Part shown: piece after piece, positions 56,601-64,000 of the stretch
How the letters are laid out: each line of letters begins with the position of its first letter
How positions within the stretch are numbered: position 1 is the stretch's first letter
NCBI RefSeq assembly: GCF_013114835.1
Contig: NZ_JAAVLW010000007.1
Coordinates: forward strand, 62,001 to 126,000
Direction: 5' to 3'
Source of the DNA: Bradyrhizobium archetypum
Lineage (GTDB): Bacteria > Pseudomonadota > Alphaproteobacteria > Rhizobiales > Xanthobacteraceae
DNA length: 64,000 bases
Position numbers and translations under genes: made by a program
Notes under the pieces: generated by a model
Told to the model about the DNA's origin: nothing
Seen by the model: the letters and a program-made list of their open reading frames with translations, nothing else
Databases searched by the model: none

Positions 56601-57317
56601 TCACGTTTTGGCGAGAGCATGCCCAGTGGCATCGCCGAACAGCGCCGCAAACCGCTTTTCGCCGGTGCGGGTGAAATTCACGACGCGGCTGCCCGGCGTG
56701 GGATCGCGCGCTGCCCAGTTCAATTCGGTGAAGCGGCTCATCAGGGCGGCGCCCAGCGTGCCGGCGAGGTGATGGCGGCGTTCGCTCCAGTCGAGACAGG
56801 CCTTGCATACCGGGCGGCGCGGATGCACCAGCGTGTTGGCGTCGATCTGCAGCGCCTGCGCCATGAAGCGCTTGCCCTCGCTCGTAAGTTCGATCGATTG
56901 CTTGATCTGGCGAACCAGGCGCTGGCTTCGCATGCTGTTGAGCATCTGCACGCCGAGATCGCCGGCCAGATGATCGTAGCAGATCCGCGCCCGGCGCAGC
57001 GCCGGCTCTTTCGGCCCGGTGCGGACGCGGGTGTGGCCTGCGCGCTCGGCCAGGCCCGCCAGCCCCTCCAGCACGTGGGCGACATCGGGGCCGGTGAGGC
57101 GGTAATAGCGGTGCCGGCCCTGCTTCTCCGGCTCGATCAGCCCGCCGGCCTCGAGCTTGGAAAGATGCGAGCTCGCGGTCTGCGGCGTGATGCCGGCCTG
57201 GTGCGCCAATTCGCTCGCGGTCAGCGCGCGACCGTCCATCAGCGCGGTCAGCATATTGGCGCGTGCGGGATCGCCGACCAGAGAGGCGATCACGGCGATG
57301 TCGGGTCCTGCTTTCAT
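56601..57317 (-). CDS. ArsR-type winged-helix regulator
   Basis: A 238-residue regulator. The N-terminal domain (1-90) is an ArsR winged helix: IASLVGDPARANMLTALMDGRALTASELAHQAGITPQTASSHLSKLEAGGLIEPEKQGRHRYYRL. The C-terminal 140 residues are an extra domain with CKACLDWSERRHHLAGTLGAAL, of a kind seen in longer ArsR relatives. The start Met of MKAGPDIAV at 57317 is chosen; the open frame runs 29 codons further. It sits upstream of the alpha/beta hydrolase gene on the same strand and may control it. Confidence 0.9.
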   Translation of the reverse strand: MKAGPDIAVIASLVGDPARANMLTALMDGRALTASELAHQAGITPQTASSHLSKLEAGGLIEPEKQGRHRYYRLTGPDVAHVLEGLAGLAERAGHTRVRTGPKEPALRRARICYDHLAGDLGVQMLNSMRSQRLVRQIKQSIELTSEGKRFMAQALQIDANTLVHPRRPVCKACLDWSERRHHLAGTLGAALMSRFTELNWAARDPTPGSRVVNFTRTGEKRFAALFGDATGHALAKT

Positions 57318-57376
57318 TGTTCGATGATAGCCGAAGCATCGCAGTGAGGCAAGCGGGTATTGTTGGCTTGAATGTC

Positions 57377-57455
57377 CATTGCGGGGAGCGCAGCGACGAA
57401 GCAATCCATTTCTTCGCGTGCGGCGGCATGGATTGCGTCGCTTGCGCTCGCAATG
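57377..57455. repeat. palindromic intergenic repeat, ATTGCGAGG-like family
   Basis: CATTGCGGGGAGCGCAGCG (from 57377) to GAAGCAATCCAT (57409) and ATGGATTGCGTCGCTTGCG (from 57428) to CTCGCAATG (57455) are imperfect inverted arms with an 18-nt loop. Sequences of this form (TTGCGAGGAGC...GAAGCAATCCA) are scattered in Bradyrhizobium genomes. It lies in the divergent space upstream of the NIPSNAP gene and the ArsR gene. Confidence 0.85.
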
Positions 57456-57479
57456 ACGCAGAGAACCATCGGAGCACTA

Positions 57480-57788
57480 ATGACCATCACCGTCTTCATC
57501 CGCTACCAGCTCGATCCGTTCAAGCGCGCACTGTTCGAGCAATATTCGAAGAACTGGCTCACCATCATCCCGAAATGCGGCGGCGATCTCCTCGGCTACT
57601 GGATGCCGCACGAGGGCACCAACAACATCGCGTTTGCGCTGATCTCGTTCGAGAGCCTGGCGGCTTACGAAAGCTACCGGGCGCGGCTGCGCGCGGACAG
57701 TGAAGGCAAGGCCAATTTCGATTTCGCCGAGGAGAACAGGTTCATTCTTGCGGAAGAGCGCACGTTCCTGCGCCAGGTCGTGGCGTGA
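57480..57788 (+). CDS. NIPSNAP family protein
   Basis: A 102-residue NIPSNAP dimeric alpha/beta-barrel protein: TVFIRYQLDPFKRALFEQYSKNWLTIIPKCGGDLLGYWMPHEG and LISFESLAAYESYRARLRAD fit the family. Function not established; members are often near oxidoreductases or lyases. ATG 57480 is the first Met after the upstream repeat; the frame continues upstream through the repeat, which is not coding. It precedes the lyase-like gene by 66 nt. Confidence 0.9.
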   Translation: MTITVFIRYQLDPFKRALFEQYSKNWLTIIPKCGGDLLGYWMPHEGTNNIAFALISFESLAAYESYRARLRADSEGKANFDFAEENRFILAEERTFLRQVVA

Positions 57789-57854
57789 GACGTCTGGCAG
57801 AACAGGCGCCGCATTCTTATCTACGCGGCGCCAACAACATGAGGGGAGCGACCC

Positions 57855-58667
57855 ATGCTGACATCTGCTGACAAACGCGCCGCATTCAGGAAGTTGCACG
57901 AGAGCGGATGCTTCATCATCCCCAATCCTTTCGATGTCGGCAGCGCGAAGGCGCTGCAGCATCTCGGCTTCAAGGCGCTGGCCTCGACCAGCGCGGGGTT
58001 CGCCTGGGCCATCGGCAAGGCCGACAACCGCGTCGGCGTCGACGACGTCTGCGCTCATCTCACGGCGATCTGCGCGGCGGTCGACATCCCCGTCAATGCC
58101 GACTTCGAGGACGGCTTTGCGCACGAGCCGGACAAGGTCGGCGTCAATGTTGCGCGCGCCGTGAAGACCGGCGTCGCCGGCCTGTCGATCGAGGATTATA
58201 CCGGCGACAACGCAAAGCCGCTGTTCGATCGCGCGCTCGCGGTCGCTCGCATCAAGGCGGCGCGCCAGGCGATCGATGCCGACAATAGCGGCGTCCTGCT
58301 CACCGGCCGCTGCGAGGCGTTTTTGCGCGGGCAGAAGGATCTCAAGCTCGTGATCGACCGGCTCACCGCCTATGCGGAGGCCGGCGCCGATTGTCTCTAT
58401 GCGCCGGGCATCGCAACGGCGGAGGAGATTTCGGCCGTGGTGAAGGCGGTGCATCCAAAACCGGTCAATCTTCTGGTCGGCGCTGCCGGTCCGTCGCTGA
58501 AGGAGGCCGGCGATCTCGGCGTCCGCCGCATCAGTGTCGGCGCCTCGCTGGCGCGGATGGCATGGGCCGGCTTCATGAAGGCATCAAAGGAGATGGCGGA
58601 GAAGGGCACCTTCGGCGAATTTGCGGGCGGCTACCCCGGCGGCGAGCTCAACAAGATGTTCAGCTAG
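57855..58667 (+). CDS. isocitrate lyase/PEP mutase superfamily protein
   Basis: A 270-residue alpha/beta-barrel protein. FIIPNPFDVGSAKALQHLGFKALASTSAGFAW, VNADFEDGFAHEPDKV, GLSIEDYT and LLTGRCEAFLRG follow the ICL/PEPM pattern but lack the exact catalytic cysteine signature of isocitrate lyase, so carbon-carbon or carbon-phosphorus lyase activity on an oxaloacetate- or phosphonate-type substrate is possible. Substrate unknown. It is followed by a hairpin that acts on the opposite strand. Confidence 0.88.
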   Translation: MLTSADKRAAFRKLHESGCFIIPNPFDVGSAKALQHLGFKALASTSAGFAWAIGKADNRVGVDDVCAHLTAICAAVDIPVNADFEDGFAHEPDKVGVNVARAVKTGVAGLSIEDYTGDNAKPLFDRALAVARIKAARQAIDADNSGVLLTGRCEAFLRGQKDLKLVIDRLTAYAEAGADCLYAPGIATAEEISAVVKAVHPKPVNLLVGAAGPSLKEAGDLGVRRISVGASLARMAWAGFMKASKEMAEKGTFGEFAGGYPGGELNKMFS

Positions 58668-58673
58668 GCGCGC

Positions 58674-58701
58674 AAAAAGCAGCGGGCGCCTGGCCCGCTG
58701 C
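58674..58701 (-). terminator. terminator of the 58722-59132 gene
   Basis: Read on the - strand, GCAGCGGGC (58701-58693), a short loop and GCCCGCTGC (58687-58679) followed by TTTTT (to 58674) form a 9-bp stem with a T-run. It lies just after the 3' end of the convergent minus-strand gene. Confidence 0.85.
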
Positions 58702-58721
58702 GTCATTAGTAGTTGTCCACT

Positions 58722-59132
58722 CTACTGCTTGGCGCGATCGACCTCGGTGCCGGTCGGATTTGGCGACGGCGGCGTCGGGCGATTGGTCGCGGCGCCGGTG
58801 GTGGTTCCCGGATCGGTGTTGGCGCGCGGCGTTACGTCGCGCATGCCCGGAGGCGCTGCGGGGTTGGTCGGCTGCGTCTGCGCGGTCTGGTTAGGCGGCG
58901 ACGTGCCGGCCTGGTTCACGGTCGTGTTGTTCAGGCCATAGAACAGGGCGCCGAGCACGACGGCGATGGCGACGGCAAACATCGCGACCTTCGCGCCGCT
59001 GGGCGGACCTTCGCCAAGCGCGGGATCGGGCTGCAACTCGTTGTCCATACTATTGAGGCGGGCCTGACGGCGGATTTCCTCATCGCTCAGACCAGCGCGG
59101 TAGGGATCATTCGGATCGGGTTGGTATGCCAT
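58722..59132 (-). CDS. single-pass membrane protein, unknown function
   Basis: A 136-residue protein: a charged N-terminal domain (YQPDPNDPYRAGLSDEEIRRQARLN), one membrane helix (VAMFAVAIAVVLGALFYGL, about 49-67) and a Pro/Thr/Asn-rich periplasmic-looking tail (TSPPNQTAQTQPTNPAAPP). No family function recognised; such PT-rich proteins are common in Bradyrhizobium. GGAGGAAC precedes the ATG. Convergent with the lyase-like gene. Confidence 0.75.
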   Translation of the reverse strand: MAYQPDPNDPYRAGLSDEEIRRQARLNSMDNELQPDPALGEGPPSGAKVAMFAVAIAVVLGALFYGLNNTTVNQAGTSPPNQTAQTQPTNPAAPPGMRDVTPRANTDPGTTTGAATNRPTPPSPNPTGTEVDRAKQ

Positions 59133-59239
59133 GAATGGGTTCCTCCGTTAGCATCCCAGAGCTAATGGTTGGCGCGACCGGATGTTCCGCCAAAGTTGCA
59201 ACCGCGTAATGTTGGAACCGGGGATTCCCTGAGGCGTGA

Positions 59240-60469
59240 CTATCTTCGCCGCGCTTTTGCGACTTCGGCTGCCGTCACAAGCGGCGCCGCATTGCCCCAG
59301 GCATTGCGGATGTAGTTGGTCACGTCGGCAATCTCCTGGTCGGTCATCTTCGCGGCATAGGCCGGCATCGATCCCTTGTTGGGCGCGCGCGGTGTCGTCA
59401 CGGTCTCGGCGCCGTCGAGAATGATGCGCAGCGTGCTCAAGGCATCGGCCGATTGCAGATTGGCGTTGCCGGGCAGCGGCGGATAAATCCGCGGCGCGCC
59501 GGATCCATCCTCTTCGTGGCAGGCAAGGCAGGCGCCGTTATAGAGCTTCTCGCCGGAGGCCATTTGCGCAGGCGAGGGCGGGGTGACCTTGGGCTCCGGT
59601 GCCCCGGCCGGCAGGTCTTTCAAATAAAGCGCGATGGCGCGGACATCCGCATCGCTCATCTTCGAGGTCGAATTGACCACGACCTCCGACATCAACTGGC
59701 CGGCATGACTCCTGGCGTTACGGCCGCTCTGCAGATATTCGGTGATGTCTTCCACGCTCCAGGATTTCAGGCCGCTCCGCTCGGCGCCGTCGAGCCGCGG
59801 CGCGAACATGCCCGCGACGCGGCCACCGCCGTAAGCCCGGCCACGCTTGTCCGCGCCAAACATGTTCTTCGGCGTATGGCACGCGCCGCAATGCGCGACG
59901 CCCTCGACCAGATAGCGGCCGCGATTCCATTCCGCGCTCCTGGCTTGGTCCGGCATCAGGATGCCCGGCTTGAAGAACAGCCAGTTCCAGCCGCGCATCA
60001 CCGCGCGATAGTTGAACGGCCAGCGCAGCTCCGGCGCGCGCGGCTCGTTTCGCAGCGGCGTCAGCGTCGCGAGATAGGCGCGGATCGCAAAGATGTCCTG
60101 GCGAGTCAGCCTGGTGAAGTTCGGATAGGGGAATGCCGGATAATAGCGCGAGCCGTCGCGCGCCACGCCAAAGCGCAGCGCGCGGTAGAAATCGTCGTCG
60201 CTCCACGCGCCAAGCCCGGTCTCGCGGTCGGGTGTCAAATTGGGCGCGTAGATGCTGCCGAACGGCGTGTCGATCCGCTTTCCCCCCGCGAACGGCTTGG
60301 CGGGATCGGCGGTGTGGCAGCTTGCGCAGTCGCCGGCCTCGGTCAGCGCCTTGCCGCGCGCGATGTCTTCCGCGGCCGGTTCGGGCGTCGGTTCAGGTCT
60401 TGATTGGGCATGTCCTTCGCCGATGACGAACGCAGTGCACAAAAGCATTCCGGCGAGAATCGTCCGCAT
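59240..60469 (-). CDS. triheme c-type cytochrome
   Basis: A 409-residue secreted electron carrier. Signal peptide about 1-22 (GEGHAQS). Three heme-binding CxxCH sites: CASCH, CGACH and CLACH, spaced as in the cytochrome c subunits of alcohol, gluconate and related membrane dehydrogenases (AdhB-like). No dehydrogenase gene lies next to it, so the electron donor is unknown. The start at 60469 is chosen for the signal; a Met 8 codons upstream (60493) is an alternative. Divergent from the indolepyruvate oxidoreductase. Confidence 0.93.
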   Translation of the reverse strand: MRTILAGMLLCTAFVIGEGHAQSRPEPTPEPAAEDIARGKALTEAGDCASCHTADPAKPFAGGKRIDTPFGSIYAPNLTPDRETGLGAWSDDDFYRALRFGVARDGSRYYPAFPYPNFTRLTRQDIFAIRAYLATLTPLRNEPRAPELRWPFNYRAVMRGWNWLFFKPGILMPDQARSAEWNRGRYLVEGVAHCGACHTPKNMFGADKRGRAYGGGRVAGMFAPRLDGAERSGLKSWSVEDITEYLQSGRNARSHAGQLMSEVVVNSTSKMSDADVRAIALYLKDLPAGAPEPKVTPPSPAQMASGEKLYNGACLACHEEDGSGAPRIYPPLPGNANLQSADALSTLRIILDGAETVTTPRAPNKGSMPAYAAKMTDQEIADVTNYIRNAWGNAAPLVTAAEVAKARRR

Positions 60470-60754
60470 GATCCGGCGTGGTCCCTGCACCATCTGGCTT
60501 CTAGAGGCGTTATAGCGCGAAAGCGTGCACAGGGGGGACGTCATGCCGTTTCGCGCCGAGGCTTCCGGACGACACAAACCGAAAAGCGGTGCGGTTATTC
60601 CCGGCACGAAATTGCGATCTTTGAAAGCGCGGCTTCAGGGGCGAGATTTGTGGTGCGCGCGCGGAAAAATTCGACATAGACTGGTTCTAACAGGTTCAGA
60701 TGACTAGCTAAAAAACAGTCATCGCGGTCAAGGCTTGGGCAAAGAGGGCTTGCA

Positions 60755-63700
60755 ATGGGAATCAACCAGGGTCCGATCAGTCTCGATCAGAAGTACACGC
60801 AAGGTACAGGCCACATCTTTCTGACCGGCATCCAGGCGCTGGTCCGGCTGCCGATGGCGCAAATCCGCCGCGACCGCGCGGCGGGCCTGAATACCGCAGG
60901 CTTCATCTCCGGCTACCGCGGCTCGCCGCTCGGCGGCTACGACCAGCAGCTCTTTGCCGCCCGCAAGCACCTCGAACACTACAACATCAAGTTTCAGCCC
61001 GGCGTGAACGAGGACCTCGCGGCCACGGCGATCTGGGGTTCGCAGCAGCTCAATCTCTCGCCCGGCGCCAAATATGATGGCGTCGTCGGCATCTGGTACG
61101 GCAAGGGTCCCGGCGTCGACCGCTGCGGCGACGTCTTCCGCCACGCCAACACCGCGGGCTCGGCCAAGCACGGCGGCGTGCTGTGCCTTGCCGGCGACGA
61201 CCATGGCGCGAAATCCTCCACCGTCCCGCACCAGTCGGACCACGCCTTCATCTCCGCGCTGATGCCCTATCTCTATCCGTCGAGCATCCATGAAATGATC
61301 GAGATGGGCCTCCTCGGTATCGCGATGTCGCGCTACTCGGGCTGCTGGGTCGGCATGAAAGTGATCACCGAGACGGTGGAGACCACGGCCGAGATCGATC
61401 TTACCGACGAGATGAAGCCTTTCGTCATTCCGTCCGATTTCGAGATGCCGCCGGGCGGCCTCAATCTGCGCTGGCCCGACGATCGCTATGCGCAGGACCT
61501 CCGCCTGCAGGACTACAAGGGATACGCCGCGATCGCCTTTGCGCGTGCCAATAAGATCAACCGCATCACCATGGATTCACCGAACGCCCGCTACGGCATC
61601 ATGGCGTCCGGCAAGAGCTATGAGGATATCCGTCAGGCGCTGCGCGAGCTCGGGATCACCGAGGAGGTCGCCGCCAAGATTGGCTTGCGGCTTTACAAGA
61701 TCGGCATGCCCTGGCCGCTGGAGCCGGAAGGCGTGCGCAACTTTGCTATCGGCCTCGAGGAAATCTTCATCGTCGAAGAGCGCCGCGAGATCGTCGAGAA
61801 CCAGGTCAAGCAGGAGTTGTTCAACTGGCGCGACGACGTCCGCCCGCGCATCGTCGGCAAGATGGACGACCACGATAAGCGCTTTCTCACCTTTGCCGCC
61901 GAGCTCAGCGTTGCTTCGCTGGCGAGCTCGCTGACCGAACGCCTGCTTCGACTTAATCTCAACCCCGAAATCGCTGCGATGCTCCGTGCCAAGGCCGATT
62001 GGTTCAACGGCCGGCAGGCAACCCAGATGCAGGCGGTCGCCCCCGTCACCCGCACGCCGTATTTCTGCTCGGGCTGTCCGCACAACACCTCGACCAAGGT
62101 GCCGGAAGGCAGCCGCGCCTTTGCGGGCATCGGCTGCCATTTCATGGCGCTGTGGATGGACCGCAACACCGAGACCTACACCCATATGGGAGGCGAGGGC
62201 GTGCCGTGGGTCGGCGTCGCGCCCTTCACCAACGAAGCGCACGTGTTCGCCAATCTCGGCGACGGCACCTATTTCCACTCCGGCAGCCTCGCGATCCGCC
62301 AGTCGATCGCTTCGGGCGCCAACATCACCTACAAGATCCTCTATAACGACGCGACCGCAATGACCGGCGGCCAGCATGTCGACGGCGAATTGTCGCCGCA
62401 GCAGATCACCTTCCAGCTTCACGCCGAAGGCATCCGTAATATTTATCTCGTCTCCGAGAACCCGCACCTGTATCCCGCGTCCGACATCGCGCCCGGCGTC
62501 ATCACGCGCCATCGCGACGAACTCGACGCGGTCATGAGGGAGTGCCGCGAGATCAAGGGCACCTCGGCGATCGTCTTCGTGCAGACCTGCGCCGCCGAAA
62601 AGCGCCGCCGCCGCAAGCGCGGCCTGATGGAAGATCCGGCGCGCCGCGTCATGATCAATCCGGCCGTCTGCGAAGGCTGCGGCGATTGCTCGGTGCAGTC
62701 GAACTGCATTTCGGTCGAGCCCTTGGAAACCGAGATGGGCCGCAAGCGCACCATCAACCAGTCGACCTGCAACAAGGACTATTCCTGCCTCAAGGGTTTT
62801 TGCCCGTCCTTTGTCACCGTCGATGGCGCCAAGCTGCGGCACCGCGCGCCGCCGGACCTCGGCAGCATCGGCCAGTTGCCCGAGCCCACGTCAAGTCCCG
62901 CGATGGATCGACCCTATAACATCGCGGTCGGTGGCGTCGGCGGCACCGGCGTACTCACGATCGGTGCGCTGCTCGGCATGGCCGCGCATATCGAAGGCAA
63001 GGCCAGCATGATCCTCGACATGTCCGGCCTTGCGCAAAAGGGCGGGGCGGTGCTGAGCCACGTCCGGCTCTCCGAACATCCTGCCGATGTCACCTGTTCG
63101 CGCATCGTCACCGGCACGGCGGACCTTGTGCTCGCGGCCGATGAAGTGGTCGCGGTATCGAAGGATATGGTTACGCTGTGCGAGTCCACCCGTACGGTGG
63201 GCATCATCAACAGCCACGTCATCCCGACCGCGGATTTCATCCTCAACCGCGACTTCAACTTCCAGAGCCGCAAGCTCAACTCGGTGCTGGAGACCGAGCT
63301 GCGCAAGGATTCTTCCTTCTTCGATTTCACCACGCCGGCCGAAGCCCTGCTCGGCGACTCCATCGCCACCAACATCATGATGCTGGGCTACGCCTACCAG
63401 CGCGGCCTGCTGCCGCTGTCGGCGAAAGCGATCGAGCAGGCGATCGAGGTCAACGGCGTCTCCATCAAAATGAACACGCAGGCCTTCCAGCTCGGCCGGC
63501 TCGCCGCCGCCGATCCGGCGCGGTTCAAGGAGATGATGAGGGATCACGATGCCGTTGTCCCGGCGAAGACGCTGGAGGCAATGTCGCTCGACGAGATCAT
63601 CGCCCATCGCAGCGCGCACCTCGCCGACTACCAGAATGCCGCGCTCGCCGAGCGCTACCGCAATCTCGTGAAGCGCGTCCGCGACGCCGCCATCGACGGC

Positions 63701-64000
63701 GGCTATGGCGAGGCGCTGCCGCGCGCGGTCGCGATCAACTATGCCAAACTGCTCGCCTACAAGGACGAGTACGAAGTCGCGCGGCTGTTCACCGACGGCA
63801 AGTTTGAACAGCAGCTTCGCGATCAGTTCGAAGGCGAGTTCAAGTTCAACTTCAATCTGGCGCCGCCGATTCTCGGCGGCGGCAAGGACGCACTGGGACG
63901 GCCGAAGAAGCGCGCCTTCGGCGCATGGATGATGCCCGTGTTCCGGACATTGGCAAAACTGCGCTTCCTGCGCGGTACGCCATTCGACGTCTTCGGCTAC
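60755..64000 (+). CDS. indolepyruvate ferredoxin oxidoreductase family protein (fused, partial)
   Basis: The first 1082 codons of a single-chain indolepyruvate/2-oxoacid:ferredoxin oxidoreductase, cut by the right edge; family members are about 1150-1180 residues. It has the pyrimidine domain (FISGYRGSPLGGYDQQL), the TPP-binding domain (CSGCPHNTSTK, NLGDGTYFHSGSLAIRQ), a two-cluster ferredoxin-like insert (CEGCGDCSVQSNC, then CNKDYSCLKGFCP) and the gamma-like domain (VGGVGGTGVLTIGALLG). It oxidatively decarboxylates aryl pyruvates and reduces ferredoxin. ATG 60755 starts MGINQGPISLDQKY. Confidence 0.94.
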   Translation, partial: MGINQGPISLDQKYTQGTGHIFLTGIQALVRLPMAQIRRDRAAGLNTAGFISGYRGSPLGGYDQQLFAARKHLEHYNIKFQPGVNEDLAATAIWGSQQLNLSPGAKYDGVVGIWYGKGPGVDRCGDVFRHANTAGSAKHGGVLCLAGDDHGAKSSTVPHQSDHAFISALMPYLYPSSIHEMIEMGLLGIAMSRYSGCWVGMKVITETVETTAEIDLTDEMKPFVIPSDFEMPPGGLNLRWPDDRYAQDLRLQDYKGYAAIAFARANKINRITMDSPNARYGIMASGKSYEDIRQALRELGITEEVAAKIGLRLYKIGMPWPLEPEGVRNFAIGLEEIFIVEERREIVENQVKQELFNWRDDVRPRIVGKMDDHDKRFLTFAAELSVASLASSLTERLLRLNLNPEIAAMLRAKADWFNGRQATQMQAVAPVTRTPYFCSGCPHNTSTKVPEGSRAFAGIGCHFMALWMDRNTETYTHMGGEGVPWVGVAPFTNEAHVFANLGDGTYFHSGSLAIRQSIASGANITYKILYNDATAMTGGQHVDGELSPQQITFQLHAEGIRNIYLVSENPHLYPASDIAPGVITRHRDELDAVMRECREIKGTSAIVFVQTCAAEKRRRRKRGLMEDPARRVMINPAVCEGCGDCSVQSNCISVEPLETEMGRKRTINQSTCNKDYSCLKGFCPSFVTVDGAKLRHRAPPDLGSIGQLPEPTSSPAMDRPYNIAVGGVGGTGVLTIGALLGMAAHIEGKASMILDMSGLAQKGGAVLSHVRLSEHPADVTCSRIVTGTADLVLAADEVVAVSKDMVTLCESTRTVGIINSHVIPTADFILNRDFNFQSRKLNSVLETELRKDSSFFDFTTPAEALLGDSIATNIMMLGYAYQRGLLPLSAKAIEQAIEVNGVSIKMNTQAFQLGRLAAADPARFKEMMRDHDAVVPAKTLEAMSLDEIIAHRSAHLADYQNAALAERYRNLVKRVRDAAIDGGYGEALPRAVAINYAKLLAYKDEYEVARLFTDGKFEQQLRDQFEGEFKFNFNLAPPILGGGKDALGRPKKRAFGAWMMPVFRTLAKLRFLRGTPFDVFGY

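Noticed and set aside
55498..57477. A 659-codon open frame on the - strand
   Set aside because: Only the 3' half (55498-56532) has a signal peptide and hydrolase motifs. The 5' half is the ArsR gene read in the wrong frame.
61577..62842. A 421-codon - strand frame
   Set aside because: Antisense shadow of the indolepyruvate oxidoreductase, which has intact Fe-S and TPP motifs on +.
1..64000. tRNA, rRNA, CRISPR array or insertion sequence
   Set aside because: No CCA-type tRNA ends, cloverleaf-like arms, spaced direct repeats or transposase motifs (DDE) were noticed. A tRNAscan, CRISPR and IS search would be needed to exclude them fully.

Overview
The window is 64 kb of high-GC, gene-dense chromosomal DNA from an alphaproteobacterium, most likely Bradyrhizobium or a close relative in the Nitrobacteraceae. 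This is inferred from the ribosomal gene order (spc operon, secY, adk, rpsM, rpsK, rpoA, rplQ), from protein families common in that group (a GreA/GreB-like protein after rplQ, DUF1236, TctC-type binding proteins, an ATP12 chaperone) and from three intergenic palindromic repeat families. No tRNA, rRNA, CRISPR array or insertion sequence was recognised. Assignments were made by reading motifs by eye; no database search was run.

Region 1 (1-13129) is the tail of the S10 operon, the spc operon and the alpha operon: rplD (3' end only), rplW through rplO, secY, adk, rpsM, rpsK, rpoA and rplQ, ending at a clear terminator. Adk carries a long histone-like Lys/Ala tail. A promoter-like sequence lies between adk and rpsM, and two copies of a GCGAAT palindrome flank rpsK-rpoA. 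Region 2 (13200-24300) holds a Gre-family protein without the acidic tip, small secreted proteins, an amidase with a TctC binding protein, a quinone-oxidoreductase-like gene divergent from an HxlR regulator, a DegP-type protease overlapping rarA and a TPR protein, and a second HxlR gene in an apparent operon whose promoter carries a TACTA/TAGTA operator-like dyad.

Region 3 (24450-34860) is mixed: an RluC-type pseudouridine synthase, a secreted amidohydrolase, ATP12, a FliK-like protein overlapping a stand-alone FlhB C-terminal domain, a class D beta-lactamase, PccB and small enzymes. Region 4 (34860-41410) is the most unusual part. A perfect CtrA-type box precedes a DNA-binding-like coiled-coil protein and a short FtsZ paralogue. 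These are followed by a coiled-coil membrane protein, an HEAGH metallopeptidase overlapping an ATP-grasp ligase, another coiled-coil membrane protein, and an isoaspartyl methyltransferase with a signal peptide. This is my best candidate for an undescribed cell-cycle or envelope module.

Region 5 (41460-64000) is accessory: an FAD-linked oxidase, a Tat-exported amidase, about 1.5 kb of poorly coding DNA on both sides of a phosphoesterase gene, an OmpR/EnvZ-type two-component system with helically phased direct repeats upstream, a DUF899 protein, an acetyltransferase, a ThuA-like protein, a second TctC protein, a glycerophosphodiesterase, a Tat-exported Trp/Arg-rich protein, an alpha/beta hydrolase with an ArsR-type regulator, a triheme cytochrome c and, divergent from it and cut by the window edge, a fused indolepyruvate ferredoxin oxidoreductase.
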